Positions 20,726 to 31,067 are shown, numbered from the stretch's first letter. The stretch: DNA of 64,000 nt from Roseburia sp. (GCA_023665905.1 JAMPDA010000005.1:24195-88194), one strand, 5' to 3'. A program made the numbers and translations. Notes: generated by a model not told the origin, from the letters alone.

Positions 20726-23700
20726 ATGGGCAAGCTTAAAGCATCGTTGCTTGCGATGGCGTTTTTTATTTTCGTTACGGCGGCAACGCTTTTTTCTTTC
20801 GCCGTCGTTTCGTCCGACGATAGGACGGCGGCGGAGGAAACTCTTACCGTTTCTGCTTCCGCTTCAGCCGCTCGCGCGGTGGCGACGCATAATCATAATG
20901 CGAGCAAGTGGAAAGAATACACAGGCGGTAATCTGACGGGACCTAATACCGATACCGACAACGATGCTCATTGGTATTACCTTACCAAAAATCTTACCGG
21001 CGTAAAAATTACAATAAAAGGAAACGTTATACTGTGCCTTAACAGTCATTATCTGACGGGTTCTGCCGCAGGTTCGGTTATAACCGTAGGTCAAAACGCC
21101 AGGTTTACCCTGTGCGACTGTCAGCACGATACGTCTCCGGGGCGCATAAGACAGGGAACATCCGATCTGGGCGGCGGCGTACATATAAACGAGGGCGGCA
21201 CTTTTATAATGAAGGGCGGCACGATAAGAGCAAACAAAGCGGTGCGTGGCGGCGGCGTGTACGTAGGCTCCGGCGGCACGTTTAGATTTTTGTACGGCAG
21301 AATAAGAAAGAATAACGCGGCAAGCGGTACCGTTAACGGCGATTCGGCTAACGGTAACGGCGCGGGCGTATACATCGCTACGGGCGGCAAATTTTACATG
21401 GAGGACGGCGAGATATTTCAGAATACCGCGGAGTTTTCGGGCGGCGGCGTGTATATCGCCAATAACGGCAGCGGTAACTACGGCTCGGGCGCGTTCGAAA
21501 TGTCGGGCGGCGTAATAAGCAACAATATCGCGGGTAACGGCGCGGGCGTTTCCCTCAACAAAGGCACGTTCAAAATGACGGGCGGCACGATAGGCGGCAC
21601 GGAACTCGGTCAATATCCGATGAACGACAAGGATGAAACGGAAGCCGCCGTGCAGGGCGGCAATACGGCGACGGTGCGCGGCGGCGGTATTTTCAACGCG
21701 GGCGGAGCGGTTACTATATCTGGAAGCTCGGCGATAAAATTCAACAATAACAACGCGGCTACGACCGACGAGCTGAGCGGCGGCGGCGGTATTCACGTAA
21801 TTCAAACGAGCGACGGCATAAAAGGCACTGTGACCGTTACCGGCGGAACGATAGAAAGCAACTCGTCTTGGCGCGGCGGCGGCGTGTTCGTCGGGCGAAA
21901 CGGCGAGTTCGAAGCGTCGGGGGGGGGGATATCAAATAACTCATCCACGGGCAACGGCGGCGGCGTGTACGCGCAGGGCGGTACGGTAAAGATATCGGGT
22001 ACCGTCGAGATAAGCAAAAATACGGTCGCGTCGAACGGCTCGGGCGGCGGCGTATTCGTCGAGGGCTTTCCCGATACGGCAGCAGGCGGCAAAATGATCG
22101 CGGACGGCGGCGTTATCATGTCGGGCGGCAGTATTAAAGAGCACACGGCGTACAGCGGCGGCGGCGTGCATATCGGCGTGAGCGGAAATTTCACGCTGTC
22201 GGGCGGCGAGATCTCGGATAACACCGCTGCGGATGTCGGCGGCGGCGCGTACGTTTACGGCGGCGGGCTTCTCACTGTGTCGGGCGGATATATCTCGGGA
22301 AATAAGGCGCTTGGCGGGAGCGGCGGCGGCGTTTGCGTCGCCAGCTACGGAAAAGACGAAGCTAAGGTCGCCGGCGAGTTCGTTATGGAAAACGGCGAAA
22401 TCTCCGATAATACGGCGAAAGCGGGCGCGGGCGTGGCGAGCCTCGGCGCGGTGACGGTCAAAAACGGAAAAATAGCGGGTAACACGGCGGAAGGCGGCGG
22501 AGGCGGCGTGCTCGTTCAGGGCGCGACTTTGACTATTTCGGGCGGCGCGATATCGGGCAACGCCGCGCAGACGGGCGGAGGCTTGTACGTTTGGGATGCG
22601 GGCAGTAAGCTCGATATGTCGGCAGGCACGGTAAGCGGCAACACCGCAACTCAACAGGGCGGCGGCGCGTACGTAAGTGCGGCGTTTACCATGACGGGCG
22701 GCACGATAGGCGGCTTGACCGACGGCGACAGGAACTCGGCGGCTACCGGCGGCGGCGTGTACGTCGTAAGCCTCGCTTCGTTCGATTTGAACGGCGGCGC
22801 GATTGCGGGCAATATCGCTTCGTCGAACGGCGGCGGCGTGTATGTCGACGGCGAGTTTAAAATACAATCGGGCACGGTAAGCGGCAACAAGGCGGCGAAC
22901 GGCGGCGGCGTGTACGTATACGGCGCTATGTCCGTTTCGGGCGGCGTAATAACCGACAACAAGAAATCTTCCGACGGTGTTACGAACAGCAACGTTTATT
23001 TGGTCAACGGTAAAACGATGACCGTTATCGGCGCGCTCAAAAGCGACGCGCGTATCGGCGTCACCGTGCCAAGCGGCGTTATTGCGTACGCTTTCACCGA
23101 TGGCTACGGCGCAAACAACGCGATTAGCGGCGTTATTAACAAGCCGAGCAAATACTTTTTCGCTGACACCGGCACGTGCCTGTGGTTGAACGCCGCGGGC
23201 GAAGCGGCGGTCGGGCATAATATCACCGATCAAAAAGACTATAAAAAGGCGACCTGCTTCGAGGACGGGACTTACGCGTACTGGTACTGCGACGAATGTA
23301 AAAAGCGTTTCGGCAACGCGGAGTGCACTTCGGTATTGACGATAGATCCCGTTATTCCCGCAGGTCACGTTACCGCGGCGGTTCCCGCGGTTCCCGCGAC
23401 CTGCCTTACGGCGGGAAATATTGCGCACGCCAAGTGCAACGTTTGTCAAACGCATTTCAAAGATACCGTCGACCTGACGGCAATAGGCGAGGACGTTTAC
23501 GTTATCGCCGCGCTCGGGCATAATTTCGCGGTCGATCTCGACGAAAGCAAGGCGGCTACGTGCGTGGAAAGCGGGGTAAGAGCTTTATACTGCACGCGCG
23601 ATAACTGCGGCACGACCAAGACCGAAACGGTAGCTCCAATTGCGCACGACGGCAAAGCGGAAGCAAGAGAGGACGCGAATTGCACGACTTCGGGGCGTTA

Positions 23701-26700
23701 CGCCTATTTCCTTTGTCAAAAAGGGTGCAACCTGTATTGGTACGACGCGGACGGCGACGGCAAATACGAAAGCTCGGGTTCCAAGCTGTCGGACGCGGTG
23801 ATGCCCGCGACGGGGCACGACTACGGCAGTCCGATCGCGCCCGTTTGGTCCTGGTCGGACGATTTTACCAAAGCCACGGCAAAATTCGTTTGCAATACCT
23901 GCGGGAAAGATCATACCGAGGAAGCGAAAGTCGGCGACGATCCTTTGATCAAGCCTCAAACGTGCACGCAAAACGGATCGGTCACGTACACGGCGACCGT
24001 GACCTATACGGGGTACGGAACGTTTACGGACGCGGCGATCGAAAGGCTTGTCGCGCCCGGGCACAGCTGGGTCGCCAACTGGAGCGATTGGCAGTCGGAC
24101 GGCGAGGGCGGATATACTATCTCGGTCACTTTTTCGTGCAACGCGACTGCGCCGCACAGCGAGGACGGGACGGATATAACGATCGCCCGGACCTCGTCGG
24201 TTGCGGCTACCTGCGTAGCGGACGGCGAAGATGTCTGGTCGGCGAGCGTGAGGTTTAACGAAACGACGTATAACGCGCCGCCGCATAAGGTAGTTATCAG
24301 GGCAACGGGCGTGCATAGCTATAATATTGAAAAAACGATCGACCGCGCGCCGACGTGCACCGAGGTCGGGTCCAAGTCGGTGCACTGCTCCGTTTGCGGC
24401 GCGAGCAAGGAAGGGACGGAAGAAAGCGTACCCGCGCTCGGACACAAATGGGCGATAACCGTAAACGACGGCGCGCACAGAGAGTATACCGCGTTCGAGC
24501 CGTTCAGGCTTGCGGGGATTAACGTTACTTTTACGTGCGATAACGACGAAAACGCAACTCACGCCTATACGTTTATGGGCGGAACGACCGCGGCGACAGT
24601 CAAGCATAATAGCGGCGACTGTTTACGCATCGGCGATACTTCTGTGAAATTCACCGCTACAATACCGACGTACGGCGAGTATACTCATACGGTAAACGGT
24701 ATAGTCGTAAGCCGTCGCAACGCGCAAAACGCGGTTTGGGAATATTCCTCGGACGACAGCAATTGGACCGAACTGAATAAAAACGCGTCGTTCGAATACG
24801 ACCCGAATAAAACGTACGCCGTGCGCGTAAGCTTTGATAAATACGCGGCGGACGGTACGGGCAGGTACGAAATTTTGATCGGCGACAGATTCGGCGCGGC
24901 GAATACGTATACTTATACGCTTGCCGAATACGGCGATTACTCGCTCGCCGACAGCTCGCGAAGCTTGACCGTAAACAAAAAGCAGATCGACGCGGGCGGC
25001 GCAAAATGGATAAGCGGCGGCGTTGAGCTTTTGAACGGCTACATCGTTTCGGACGGCGGCAAGTACAAATATTATTCGTCGTCCGTCGCCGACTCACGGC
25101 AAGTAACTAACGCCGCGGTGCGCTACGCAAGCGGGACCGTTACGGTCGCCTATCCCGTGCCCGCAGGCCACGGCGGAATTTACCGAGCGACGTACGGAGA
25201 TAGTACGGTCACGGCAAACGCTTCGGGAAAATATACCGCGGTCGCGACGCTTACTCTCGTCGACGCGGATAACTACTACTTCGCCGCTGCGGACGGCGCA
25301 ACGCTCAACGCCGACGGAACGGTCACCGTAGAAAAAGAGTGGTACGCCGCTATTTGCGACAACGGCTTTACGGGCATAATAGCGGGCTGGACTTTCGGCA
25401 CGTCGGCTTCGCCTTTGCCCGAGCTCGAACACGATGACGGTCGGGACGAAACGGTTATGCTTACCCTTTACCGCAACGGTGCGGCGATTAGAACGTTCGA
25501 TCGCGGCGCGTACGGTAATTACATCAACGGCAATATGCCCGTGGGCGACTATACGCTTATCGCAACGGTGGGCACGGTCGACGACGGCGGCGTGTCGTAC
25601 GAGGGATTTTCGAATTATACGTTCACGTTCACGGTCGGCGCGGCGACGCTCGCGATAACCAACGAATCCGCGCTTAAAGCAACCGTCAACGCAACGTACG
25701 ACGGCAAGCTTCATATCAATGATACCGCTCCGATCGCGAGTGCGCTCGTTTCGGACGGAACGGGCTATTGGCTCGGGTCCGATCTGTACGCGAGCGGGCT
25801 TACCGTTATGTTTGGTACTTCGCAGAACGGAGCTTTCGTATCGGCGAACGAATTGAAGAAAAACGCCGCCAAGGCTTTTATAAACGCGGGCGGCTACACG
25901 GCGTACTTTAAGATTTCCGCGCTCAACTACGCGGACGTTATCGGTTCGTTCCGCGTTGAGATCGAAAAAGCGGCGTACGACTTGAAGGACGTGAAGTTCG
26001 AAGATAAAACCGTGACTTACGATAAATCGGCGACGTGGTCGATCGAAATAACCGGCGTGCCCAATGGCGTAAAGGCGACGTTCGAAAACAACGGGCACAC
26101 CAACGCCAACGAGAGCGGTTATTCGGTCACTGCTACGCTTACTTTCGACGATGCCGTCAACTATAAGTTCGTAAACAGCGCGGTCCAAAACGATCCCCAT
26201 ATAAAGAATGACGGTAAGCTCGCCGAATATTCGGCAACGCTTATCGTTAAGAAAGCCGTATACGATTTTACGGCGCATTTCGCCGACGACGAACTCTTTT
26301 ACGACGGCAATCCTCATTCCATATATATTGCAGTCGACGGCGGGGAACTCCCCGAGGGCGTTTCCGTTACGTATGAGGGCAACGGCAGGACGGTTTCGGG
26401 CAAGCATACCGTTACCGCCAAGTTTAAGGGCGATTACGACAATTACGTCGCGATCGAGAACATGACCGCGACGCTTTGGATAAAAAAAGTCGCAGTCGGT
26501 TTAGACCTGCGTTTCGACAGCGCGGAATTCGATTACGACGGCGAACCTCACCGTATCGAGCTGGTCGGGCTTACCGAAGATCTGCTTAAACTCGTCGACG
26601 TAGCTTATACCGACCGCAGCGGAGTGAATAACGGCATGTATAACGCGACGGCTACCGTCACGCTCAAAGACCCCGTAAACTACGAATTCGCTCCCGATAC

Positions 26701-27685
26701 GAAAACTTTTTACAAAGCGACGCTTACGATAACAGAGAAAAAACTCGATATGTCGGGCGTGAGTTTCAATAACAAAACCGTCACGTATACCGGCAACGCG
26801 TTCTCGCTCTCCATATCGGGCGTGCTCCCCCAAGGTGTTTCGTATTCGTACGAGAACAACGGTCAGACGGAAGTCGGCGAGCATACGGTCACCGTTCACT
26901 TTTACGGTCCGCCCAATTACGGGCAGATCGAGGACATGACCGCCAAGCTGATAATAGAAAAAGCGGTATACGATATCAACGTAGCGTTCCCCAACGCCAC
27001 CGTAGCGTATACGGGCAACCCGCATTCGCTTTCGCTGCGCGGCGTTTTGCCCGCGGGCGTTACCTACGAGTATCTGAACAACTCCCGTACCGTCGTAGGC
27101 TCGCAGACGGTAACCGTCAGGTTCACGGGCGACACCAAAAACTACGCGCCCATACCCGACGTGACGGCTACGCTCACCGTCGTCCCCGCTTCGTTCGGCG
27201 TAACGAACGTTTCGCTCGAAAGCAAAATTTTGGCGTACGACGGCAATACGCATAGTCTTGCGGTCGAGGGAGCTCTGCCTACGGGCGTGACCGTCAAGTA
27301 TTATGCGATCGTCGACGGCAAAGAGGTCGAGTTCGACGGAGCGACGGCGGCGGGAACGTACGACGTAGTCGCAAAGTTCGTCCTTTCCGACAGTGAAAAC
27401 TACAAGGCTATGCGCCCGCTTAACGCCAAGCTTACGATAACCGCGCCCGAAAAACCCGTCGAGTCGCCTATCATCAAGCCGTCTGCGGACGAGGTTGAAG
27501 CTCCCGTTTCGGTCGTAGGCAACGACGATAAGCAGGCTACCCCCGTTCTCGGCGAGGTCTCGGAAATAAAAGACTTCCCGTATTGGATAGTCGCGGTCTG
27601 CGTGATAGGCGCGGAAGTGATAGCCATGGCGGTCATGGGCTGTTATATCGCGTTCGGCGCGTACAAAAGGAAAAAGCGTAAATAG
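20726..27685 (+). CDS. Giant surface protein: beta-helix, Cys-rich modules, MBG-like repeats, C-terminal anchor
   Basis: A 2319-residue exported protein. Signal peptide or anchor is at residues 1-35. Residues about 145-770 form a right-handed parallel beta-helix of roughly 25-residue rungs with the motif GGGVYV...MSGG.ISGN.A. Residues about 830-1230 hold repeats with ATC...GN..H.KC..C pairs, as in other clostridial surface proteins. Residues about 1750-2245 contain around six tandem MBG/Ig-like units (YDGNPHSL...GV...YENNG...GEHTVTVKF...NY). One C-terminal membrane helix (about 2285-2310) ends in KRKKRK. No LPXTG motif is present, so the C-terminal helix is the probable anchor. Adhesion or matrix binding is likely but inferred. 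An in-frame run of ten G at 21919-21928 could switch the gene off by slippage. The next gene follows by 18 bases. Confidence 0.88.
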   Translation: MGKLKASLLAMAFFIFVTAATLFSFAVVSSDDRTAAEETLTVSASASAARAVATHNHNASKWKEYTGGNLTGPNTDTDNDAHWYYLTKNLTGVKITIKGNVILCLNSHYLTGSAAGSVITVGQNARFTLCDCQHDTSPGRIRQGTSDLGGGVHINEGGTFIMKGGTIRANKAVRGGGVYVGSGGTFRFLYGRIRKNNAASGTVNGDSANGNGAGVYIATGGKFYMEDGEIFQNTAEFSGGGVYIANNGSGNYGSGAFEMSGGVISNNIAGNGAGVSLNKGTFKMTGGTIGGTELGQYPMNDKDETEAAVQGGNTATVRGGGIFNAGGAVTISGSSAIKFNNNNAATTDELSGGGGIHVIQTSDGIKGTVTVTGGTIESNSSWRGGGVFVGRNGEFEASGGGISNNSSTGNGGGVYAQGGTVKISGTVEISKNTVASNGSGGGVFVEGFPDTAAGGKMIADGGVIMSGGSIKEHTAYSGGGVHIGVSGNFTLSGGEISDNTAADVGGGAYVYGGGLLTVSGGYISGNKALGGSGGGVCVASYGKDEAKVAGEFVMENGEISDNTAKAGAGVASLGAVTVKNGKIAGNTAEGGGGGVLVQGATLTISGGAISGNAAQTGGGLYVWDAGSKLDMSAGTVSGNTATQQGGGAYVSAAFTMTGGTIGGLTDGDRNSAATGGGVYVVSLASFDLNGGAIAGNIASSNGGGVYVDGEFKIQSGTVSGNKAANGGGVYVYGAMSVSGGVITDNKKSSDGVTNSNVYLVNGKTMTVIGALKSDARIGVTVPSGVIAYAFTDGYGANNAISGVINKPSKYFFADTGTCLWLNAAGEAAVGHNITDQKDYKKATCFEDGTYAYWYCDECKKRFGNAECTSVLTIDPVIPAGHVTAAVPAVPATCLTAGNIAHAKCNVCQTHFKDTVDLTAIGEDVYVIAALGHNFAVDLDESKAATCVESGVRALYCTRDNCGTTKTETVAPIAHDGKAEAREDANCTTSGRYAYFLCQKGCNLYWYDADGDGKYESSGSKLSDAVMPATGHDYGSPIAPVWSWSDDFTKATAKFVCNTCGKDHTEEAKVGDDPLIKPQTCTQNGSVTYTATVTYTGYGTFTDAAIERLVAPGHSWVANWSDWQSDGEGGYTISVTFSCNATAPHSEDGTDITIARTSSVAATCVADGEDVWSASVRFNETTYNAPPHKVVIRATGVHSYNIEKTIDRAPTCTEVGSKSVHCSVCGASKEGTEESVPALGHKWAITVNDGAHREYTAFEPFRLAGINVTFTCDNDENATHAYTFMGGTTAATVKHNSGDCLRIGDTSVKFTATIPTYGEYTHTVNGIVVSRRNAQNAVWEYSSDDSNWTELNKNASFEYDPNKTYAVRVSFDKYAADGTGRYEILIGDRFGAANTYTYTLAEYGDYSLADSSRSLTVNKKQIDAGGAKWISGGVELLNGYIVSDGGKYKYYSSSVADSRQVTNAAVRYASGTVTVAYPVPAGHGGIYRATYGDSTVTANASGKYTAVATLTLVDADNYYFAAADGATLNADGTVTVEKEWYAAICDNGFTGIIAGWTFGTSASPLPELEHDDGRDETVMLTLYRNGAAIRTFDRGAYGNYINGNMPVGDYTLIATVGTVDDGGVSYEGFSNYTFTFTVGAATLAITNESALKATVNATYDGKLHINDTAPIASALVSDGTGYWLGSDLYASGLTVMFGTSQNGAFVSANELKKNAAKAFINAGGYTAYFKISALNYADVIGSFRVEIEKAAYDLKDVKFEDKTVTYDKSATWSIEITGVPNGVKATFENNGHTNANESGYSVTATLTFDDAVNYKFVNSAVQNDPHIKNDGKLAEYSATLIVKKAVYDFTAHFADDELFYDGNPHSIYIAVDGGELPEGVSVTYEGNGRTVSGKHTVTAKFKGDYDNYVAIENMTATLWIKKVAVGLDLRFDSAEFDYDGEPHRIELVGLTEDLLKLVDVAYTDRSGVNNGMYNATATVTLKDPVNYEFAPDTKTFYKATLTITEKKLDMSGVSFNNKTVTYTGNAFSLSISGVLPQGVSYSYENNGQTEVGEHTVTVHFYGPPNYGQIEDMTAKLIIEKAVYDINVAFPNATVAYTGNPHSLSLRGVLPAGVTYEYLNNSRTVVGSQTVTVRFTGDTKNYAPIPDVTATLTVVPASFGVTNVSLESKILAYDGNTHSLAVEGALPTGVTVKYYAIVDGKEVEFDGATAAGTYDVVAKFVLSDSENYKAMRPLNAKLTITAPEKPVESPIIKPSADEVEAPVSVVGNDDKQATPVLGEVSEIKDFPYWIVAVCVIGAEVIAMAVMGCYIAFGAYKRKKRK
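21919..21928 (+). repeat. Homopolymeric G10 tract inside the surface-protein gene
   Basis: Ten consecutive G encode Gly-Gly-Gly at about residue 398 (TCG then GGG GGG GGG ATA). Other Gly runs in this protein use mixed codons such as GGCGGC. One extra G gives a stop (TAA) four codons after the tract; one fewer gives a stop about 20 codons later. Either change truncates the product inside the beta-helix. Confidence 0.85.
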
Positions 27686-27703
27686 ACGCTAACGGAGAAC
27701 ATT

Positions 27704-30700
27704 ATGGTCAGAAAAAGGCTTTTATTTCTTATATGTTTGTTGTGTGCGCTGTGTGCTCTTGCGGCGGCGACCGGGTTTTCGGCGACGCTCGCAAACGCCG
27801 ATGCGGTCGCGCTCGCCGACGGGTCGAACAATATTCGAACATCGTCGGGCGGCGCGGTTTCCGCAATTCCCGAATGGACGTACGGCGACGATAATATCGT
27901 TTCATACTCTTTCCGACCCGAGCACGGCGACACTGCGTACTACACTCTTTCAGCCGCCGACGGGCAGGAGCTCGAAAAGTTCGCCGTCACGTATATCGGC
28001 GATACCTCTATATTCTGCGAAGTCAAGGACGGGCAGGCGGACTTAAACAAGTCGTTCAGAGTGAACTCGCTCAACGCATACCTTAAAACGTTGAAAGCGG
28101 GCGAGTACAAGCTCGGCGTAGTTGCGCCCGCCGGCACGGCGACGTCGCCGCACACGCATTGGTGGGACGGCGATACCACTTGCACCGTGACTTCGTATTC
28201 GGAAGCGACCGCCGAAATCGATCTCAAAGTCAACGCTTTCACGCTTACCGCGGGTAACGTGGGTACTGGCGCGAGCGCGAGAGTTAAGTATAACGTGCTT
28301 ACGCCTCAGGTCGCTTATTCGGGCGAGAATAACAACCTGCCGCAGGTAGAGCTTGCGTTTAAGACGAGCGGCGGCGATACTCGCGTTCTCGTCGAGGGCG
28401 AGGACTACGCGCTTTCGAGCGATAACGTGAACGCGGGGTCGGCGAGTTTTTCGATAACGGGCATAGGCGGTTTTTCGGGCACGGTCGAGATATCCGACGC
28501 GTACGAGATCGTTCAAGCATACAACGCGGTGAGCGACGTTTTCGTCGTGCGCTGGAAGTACGGCGAGTACGATCGCGCGGTCAATCTTTTTTCCGCCGAC
28601 GTGAATTGGGGTGAGGACGATCTGTATTTCTCGATTACCACAGAGCTTATAGACGATCCGCTTAACCCCGCGTACGTGGATGGGCTGGACGAGATTCGCT
28701 TGACGGACGGCATGGTGTCGCCGTATGTCGAAGCGCTTTTGAATAAGCTCGACGCGGGAACGCCTTACTACCTCTACGCGACTGTGCAGGGCGGCGCGAA
28801 CTACTACGACGCGCAGGAGCATACGCAGTTCGATATCGTTGAGGTCACGAACACTTGGAAAACTATCCCTTCCGTCGTCGGCTGGGAATGGCACGGCTTC
28901 GACGAAAACGCGAATATGATAAACGCCGTCCCCGCGTTTGGCGACAGCGTTAAGTTCTCGATATACATCAAGGACGGCGACGGGTATACCGCGCTTAAAT
29001 TCGACGGCAAGACTGACTTCGAGCTTGAAGAAGCCGAGGGCGTTAAAAAGCTTCCCGCGAGCGTTTCGGCAGTCCTTTCCGAGCTCGACGCGGGCACGTA
29101 CTATCTGTTCGCGAGCGTCGTTTCGGATACTGCCAACTACTCGTCGATCAACGAAACGTTCAGCGCTGACGCGCTCGTTCCGTTCAGAGTGACGCGCGCT
29201 ACGAACTATTGGACGCAGATCCCCAAGATCTCCAACTGGTCGTACGGCAACTACGATCCCGAGGTTAACGCAATTTCGGCGGCTTCGGCGCACGGCTCGT
29301 CCGATATAAAGTTCAGAATTTATAAGCAGAACGCGGATAAAGTCGTTTTGCTAAGCTTCGGCGGCACGACTGCGTTCGTGTTAAACGCCGATGGTGAAAT
29401 CCCCGCCGCAGTGTCGGACGGGCTTAAAGCGTTGGAGGTCGGCAAGTATTATCTGCTTGCCGAGGTTGCGGCGACCGATAACTATACCGGACTTTTGGAG
29501 GTTTTTGCCGACTATTCGGAGCTTCCGTCGTTCGACGTTATCAAGGCGGAAAACTATTGGGCAGTCACGCCGTCCGTTAACGCGTGGGCAGAGGGTGCGT
29601 ATACCAACGAGGACAACCTGCCCGTAGCTGCCGCGCATTTCGGCACTGCAAAGATCACGATCGTCGACGTTAACGACGAAGAGAACGTTATCTATGATTC
29701 GGAGAACGGCATAAACAACCTTGCGCAAGCGGCGGTCGGCGCGTATCTTCTTACCGCTACCGTTGACGGAACGGACAGCTATACCGCTCTGACGACCGAT
29801 ATCGTTTTCCGCGTGTTCGTTCCCGAAACCGATAAGGTCGGTATTCCCTGGTGGTTGGTTCTGATAATCGTTATATGCTCGCTCGGCGTGCTCGCGTTCA
29901 TATTCTGGTTACTGCACGAGAAAGGCGTTTTGCAAATGCTCACGAGCAAGATGATCGTTTCCATGCGCACGAAAGCGACCATGGACGCGACTATCGCCGC
30001 AGTCAGAGCCAATAAACTCGCCGAAGAAGCGAAAGAGAGCGTAAGGCTTGCCGAAGAACTCGACAGGCTCGAAGCCGAAAAGGTCGAAGCGGAGGATAGC
30101 GACGCGGACGACGACGGCGCGAGTATTCTCGTTTCCACGGATACGGCTACGGGGTACGCGACTTTCGTCAGATACCAAAAACCCTTCCAAGTCAAACTCA
30201 TTCAAGCTCCCGACGAAGCCAAGGACTTTTACTCGCAGCTCAAAAACGAATTGCTAAGCTACAAAAAAGTCAAGAGCAAAGCGTCCAAGAGCTACGAGTC
30301 GTATACGATCGGGCGAAATCAGCTGGCAAAGCTCGTCATTCGCGGAAAGACGCTGTGTCTGTACCTCGCGCTCGACCCCGACGATTACGCAGAAACCAAG
30401 TATAAGGTCGAGCGGTCGGAGAGCAAAAAGTATTCCGAAGTGCCTTGCCTGTACCGTATCAAGAGTATGCGCAGGGTCAAATACGCCGCGGAGCTTATCA
30501 AGACACTGTGCGAAAAGTTCGGCGCGGAGCAGGGCGAGGTCGGGTCGGTCAATTACCGTCCGTACTACGAGAGCACCGAAAAGCTTTTGAAAAAGGGCTT
30601 GATCAAAAAAATAACCTACACGCGGAAAATAAGCGTTCCCGCCTCGACGGACGAAGCCGCGAACGCCGACGGGCAGAATGCGCAGGACGACATCGCGCTC

Positions 30701-30823
30701 GCGCAAAAAGAGGCCGCTTCTACTGCGCAGACGAACGATCCCGAGTTCGAAGCTACGCCGGCGGCAGGGGAAAAAGCAATGCGGACGGCGGTCCGAAAAA
30801 CGACAAACGCAAAAAATAAATAG
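27704..30823 (+). CDS. Single-pass envelope protein with repeat ectodomain and conserved-looking cytoplasmic domain
   Basis: A 1039-residue protein. Signal peptide residues 1-33. The ectodomain has about four units of roughly 110 residues from about residue 270, each with NYW..IPSV.GW..G.Y...N.....A.FG near the start and LDAGTYYL.A.V..TDNY near the end. A membrane helix at about 712-735 (WWLVLIIVICSLGVLAFIFWLL) leads to a helical Glu/Ala-rich linker. A cytoplasmic basic domain at about 825-990 follows (QVKLIQAPDEAKDFYSQLKN, LAKLVIRGKTLCLYLALDP, YRIKSMRRVKYAAELI). I recall similar domains in unannotated clostridial membrane proteins but cannot name the family. The tail is low-complexity. Topology suggests it relays or couples an outside event to an inside partner (inference). 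Ribosome site ggaga; cotranscribed with the gene upstream. Confidence 0.82.
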   Translation: MVRKRLLFLICLLCALCALAAATGFSATLANADAVALADGSNNIRTSSGGAVSAIPEWTYGDDNIVSYSFRPEHGDTAYYTLSAADGQELEKFAVTYIGDTSIFCEVKDGQADLNKSFRVNSLNAYLKTLKAGEYKLGVVAPAGTATSPHTHWWDGDTTCTVTSYSEATAEIDLKVNAFTLTAGNVGTGASARVKYNVLTPQVAYSGENNNLPQVELAFKTSGGDTRVLVEGEDYALSSDNVNAGSASFSITGIGGFSGTVEISDAYEIVQAYNAVSDVFVVRWKYGEYDRAVNLFSADVNWGEDDLYFSITTELIDDPLNPAYVDGLDEIRLTDGMVSPYVEALLNKLDAGTPYYLYATVQGGANYYDAQEHTQFDIVEVTNTWKTIPSVVGWEWHGFDENANMINAVPAFGDSVKFSIYIKDGDGYTALKFDGKTDFELEEAEGVKKLPASVSAVLSELDAGTYYLFASVVSDTANYSSINETFSADALVPFRVTRATNYWTQIPKISNWSYGNYDPEVNAISAASAHGSSDIKFRIYKQNADKVVLLSFGGTTAFVLNADGEIPAAVSDGLKALEVGKYYLLAEVAATDNYTGLLEVFADYSELPSFDVIKAENYWAVTPSVNAWAEGAYTNEDNLPVAAAHFGTAKITIVDVNDEENVIYDSENGINNLAQAAVGAYLLTATVDGTDSYTALTTDIVFRVFVPETDKVGIPWWLVLIIVICSLGVLAFIFWLLHEKGVLQMLTSKMIVSMRTKATMDATIAAVRANKLAEEAKESVRLAEELDRLEAEKVEAEDSDADDDGASILVSTDTATGYATFVRYQKPFQVKLIQAPDEAKDFYSQLKNELLSYKKVKSKASKSYESYTIGRNQLAKLVIRGKTLCLYLALDPDDYAETKYKVERSESKKYSEVPCLYRIKSMRRVKYAAELIKTLCEKFGAEQGEVGSVNYRPYYESTEKLLKKGLIKKITYTRKISVPASTDEAANADGQNAQDDIALAQKEAASTAQTNDPEFEATPAAGEKAMRTAVRKTTNAKNK

Positions 30824-30839
30824 GAGCACAATAGATATC

Positions 30840-31067
30840 ATGTCGCAAAAAAACAAATTGGCAAAAGAGCTTCACGCTCTCGAAGAAGAAATCCAAACGC
30901 TCGAATTCAAGCGTTCGAGGTCCATGGCGGTCATAATGGAAGCAATGTTGAACCGTACCGAGCCCAACGATATGGACGTTCGGTTTTTCAGAACGTTCAA
31001 CGCCGAGATCGAGATCAAACGCGATCAGCTTCAAAAGTTGACGAAAGAGCTTGAAGGCCGGCTGTAA
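30840..31067 (+). CDS. Small coiled-coil protein, third gene of the surface locus
   Basis: A 75-residue, almost entirely helical protein: residues 1-25 (KNKLAKELHALEEEIQTLEF) and 50-75 (EIEIKRDQLQKLTKELEGRL) are heptad-rich, separated by a short MAVIMEAMLNRTEPNDMDV segment, so an antiparallel hairpin or dimer is likely. ATG 30840 lies 16 bases after the preceding stop, with aggag about 13 bases upstream. No signal peptide, so cytoplasmic. Its position suggests it may partner the cytoplasmic domain of the 1039-aa protein, but that is a guess. No family recognised. Confidence 0.7.
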   Translation: MSQKNKLAKELHALEEEIQTLEFKRSRSMAVIMEAMLNRTEPNDMDVRFFRTFNAEIEIKRDQLQKLTKELEGRL

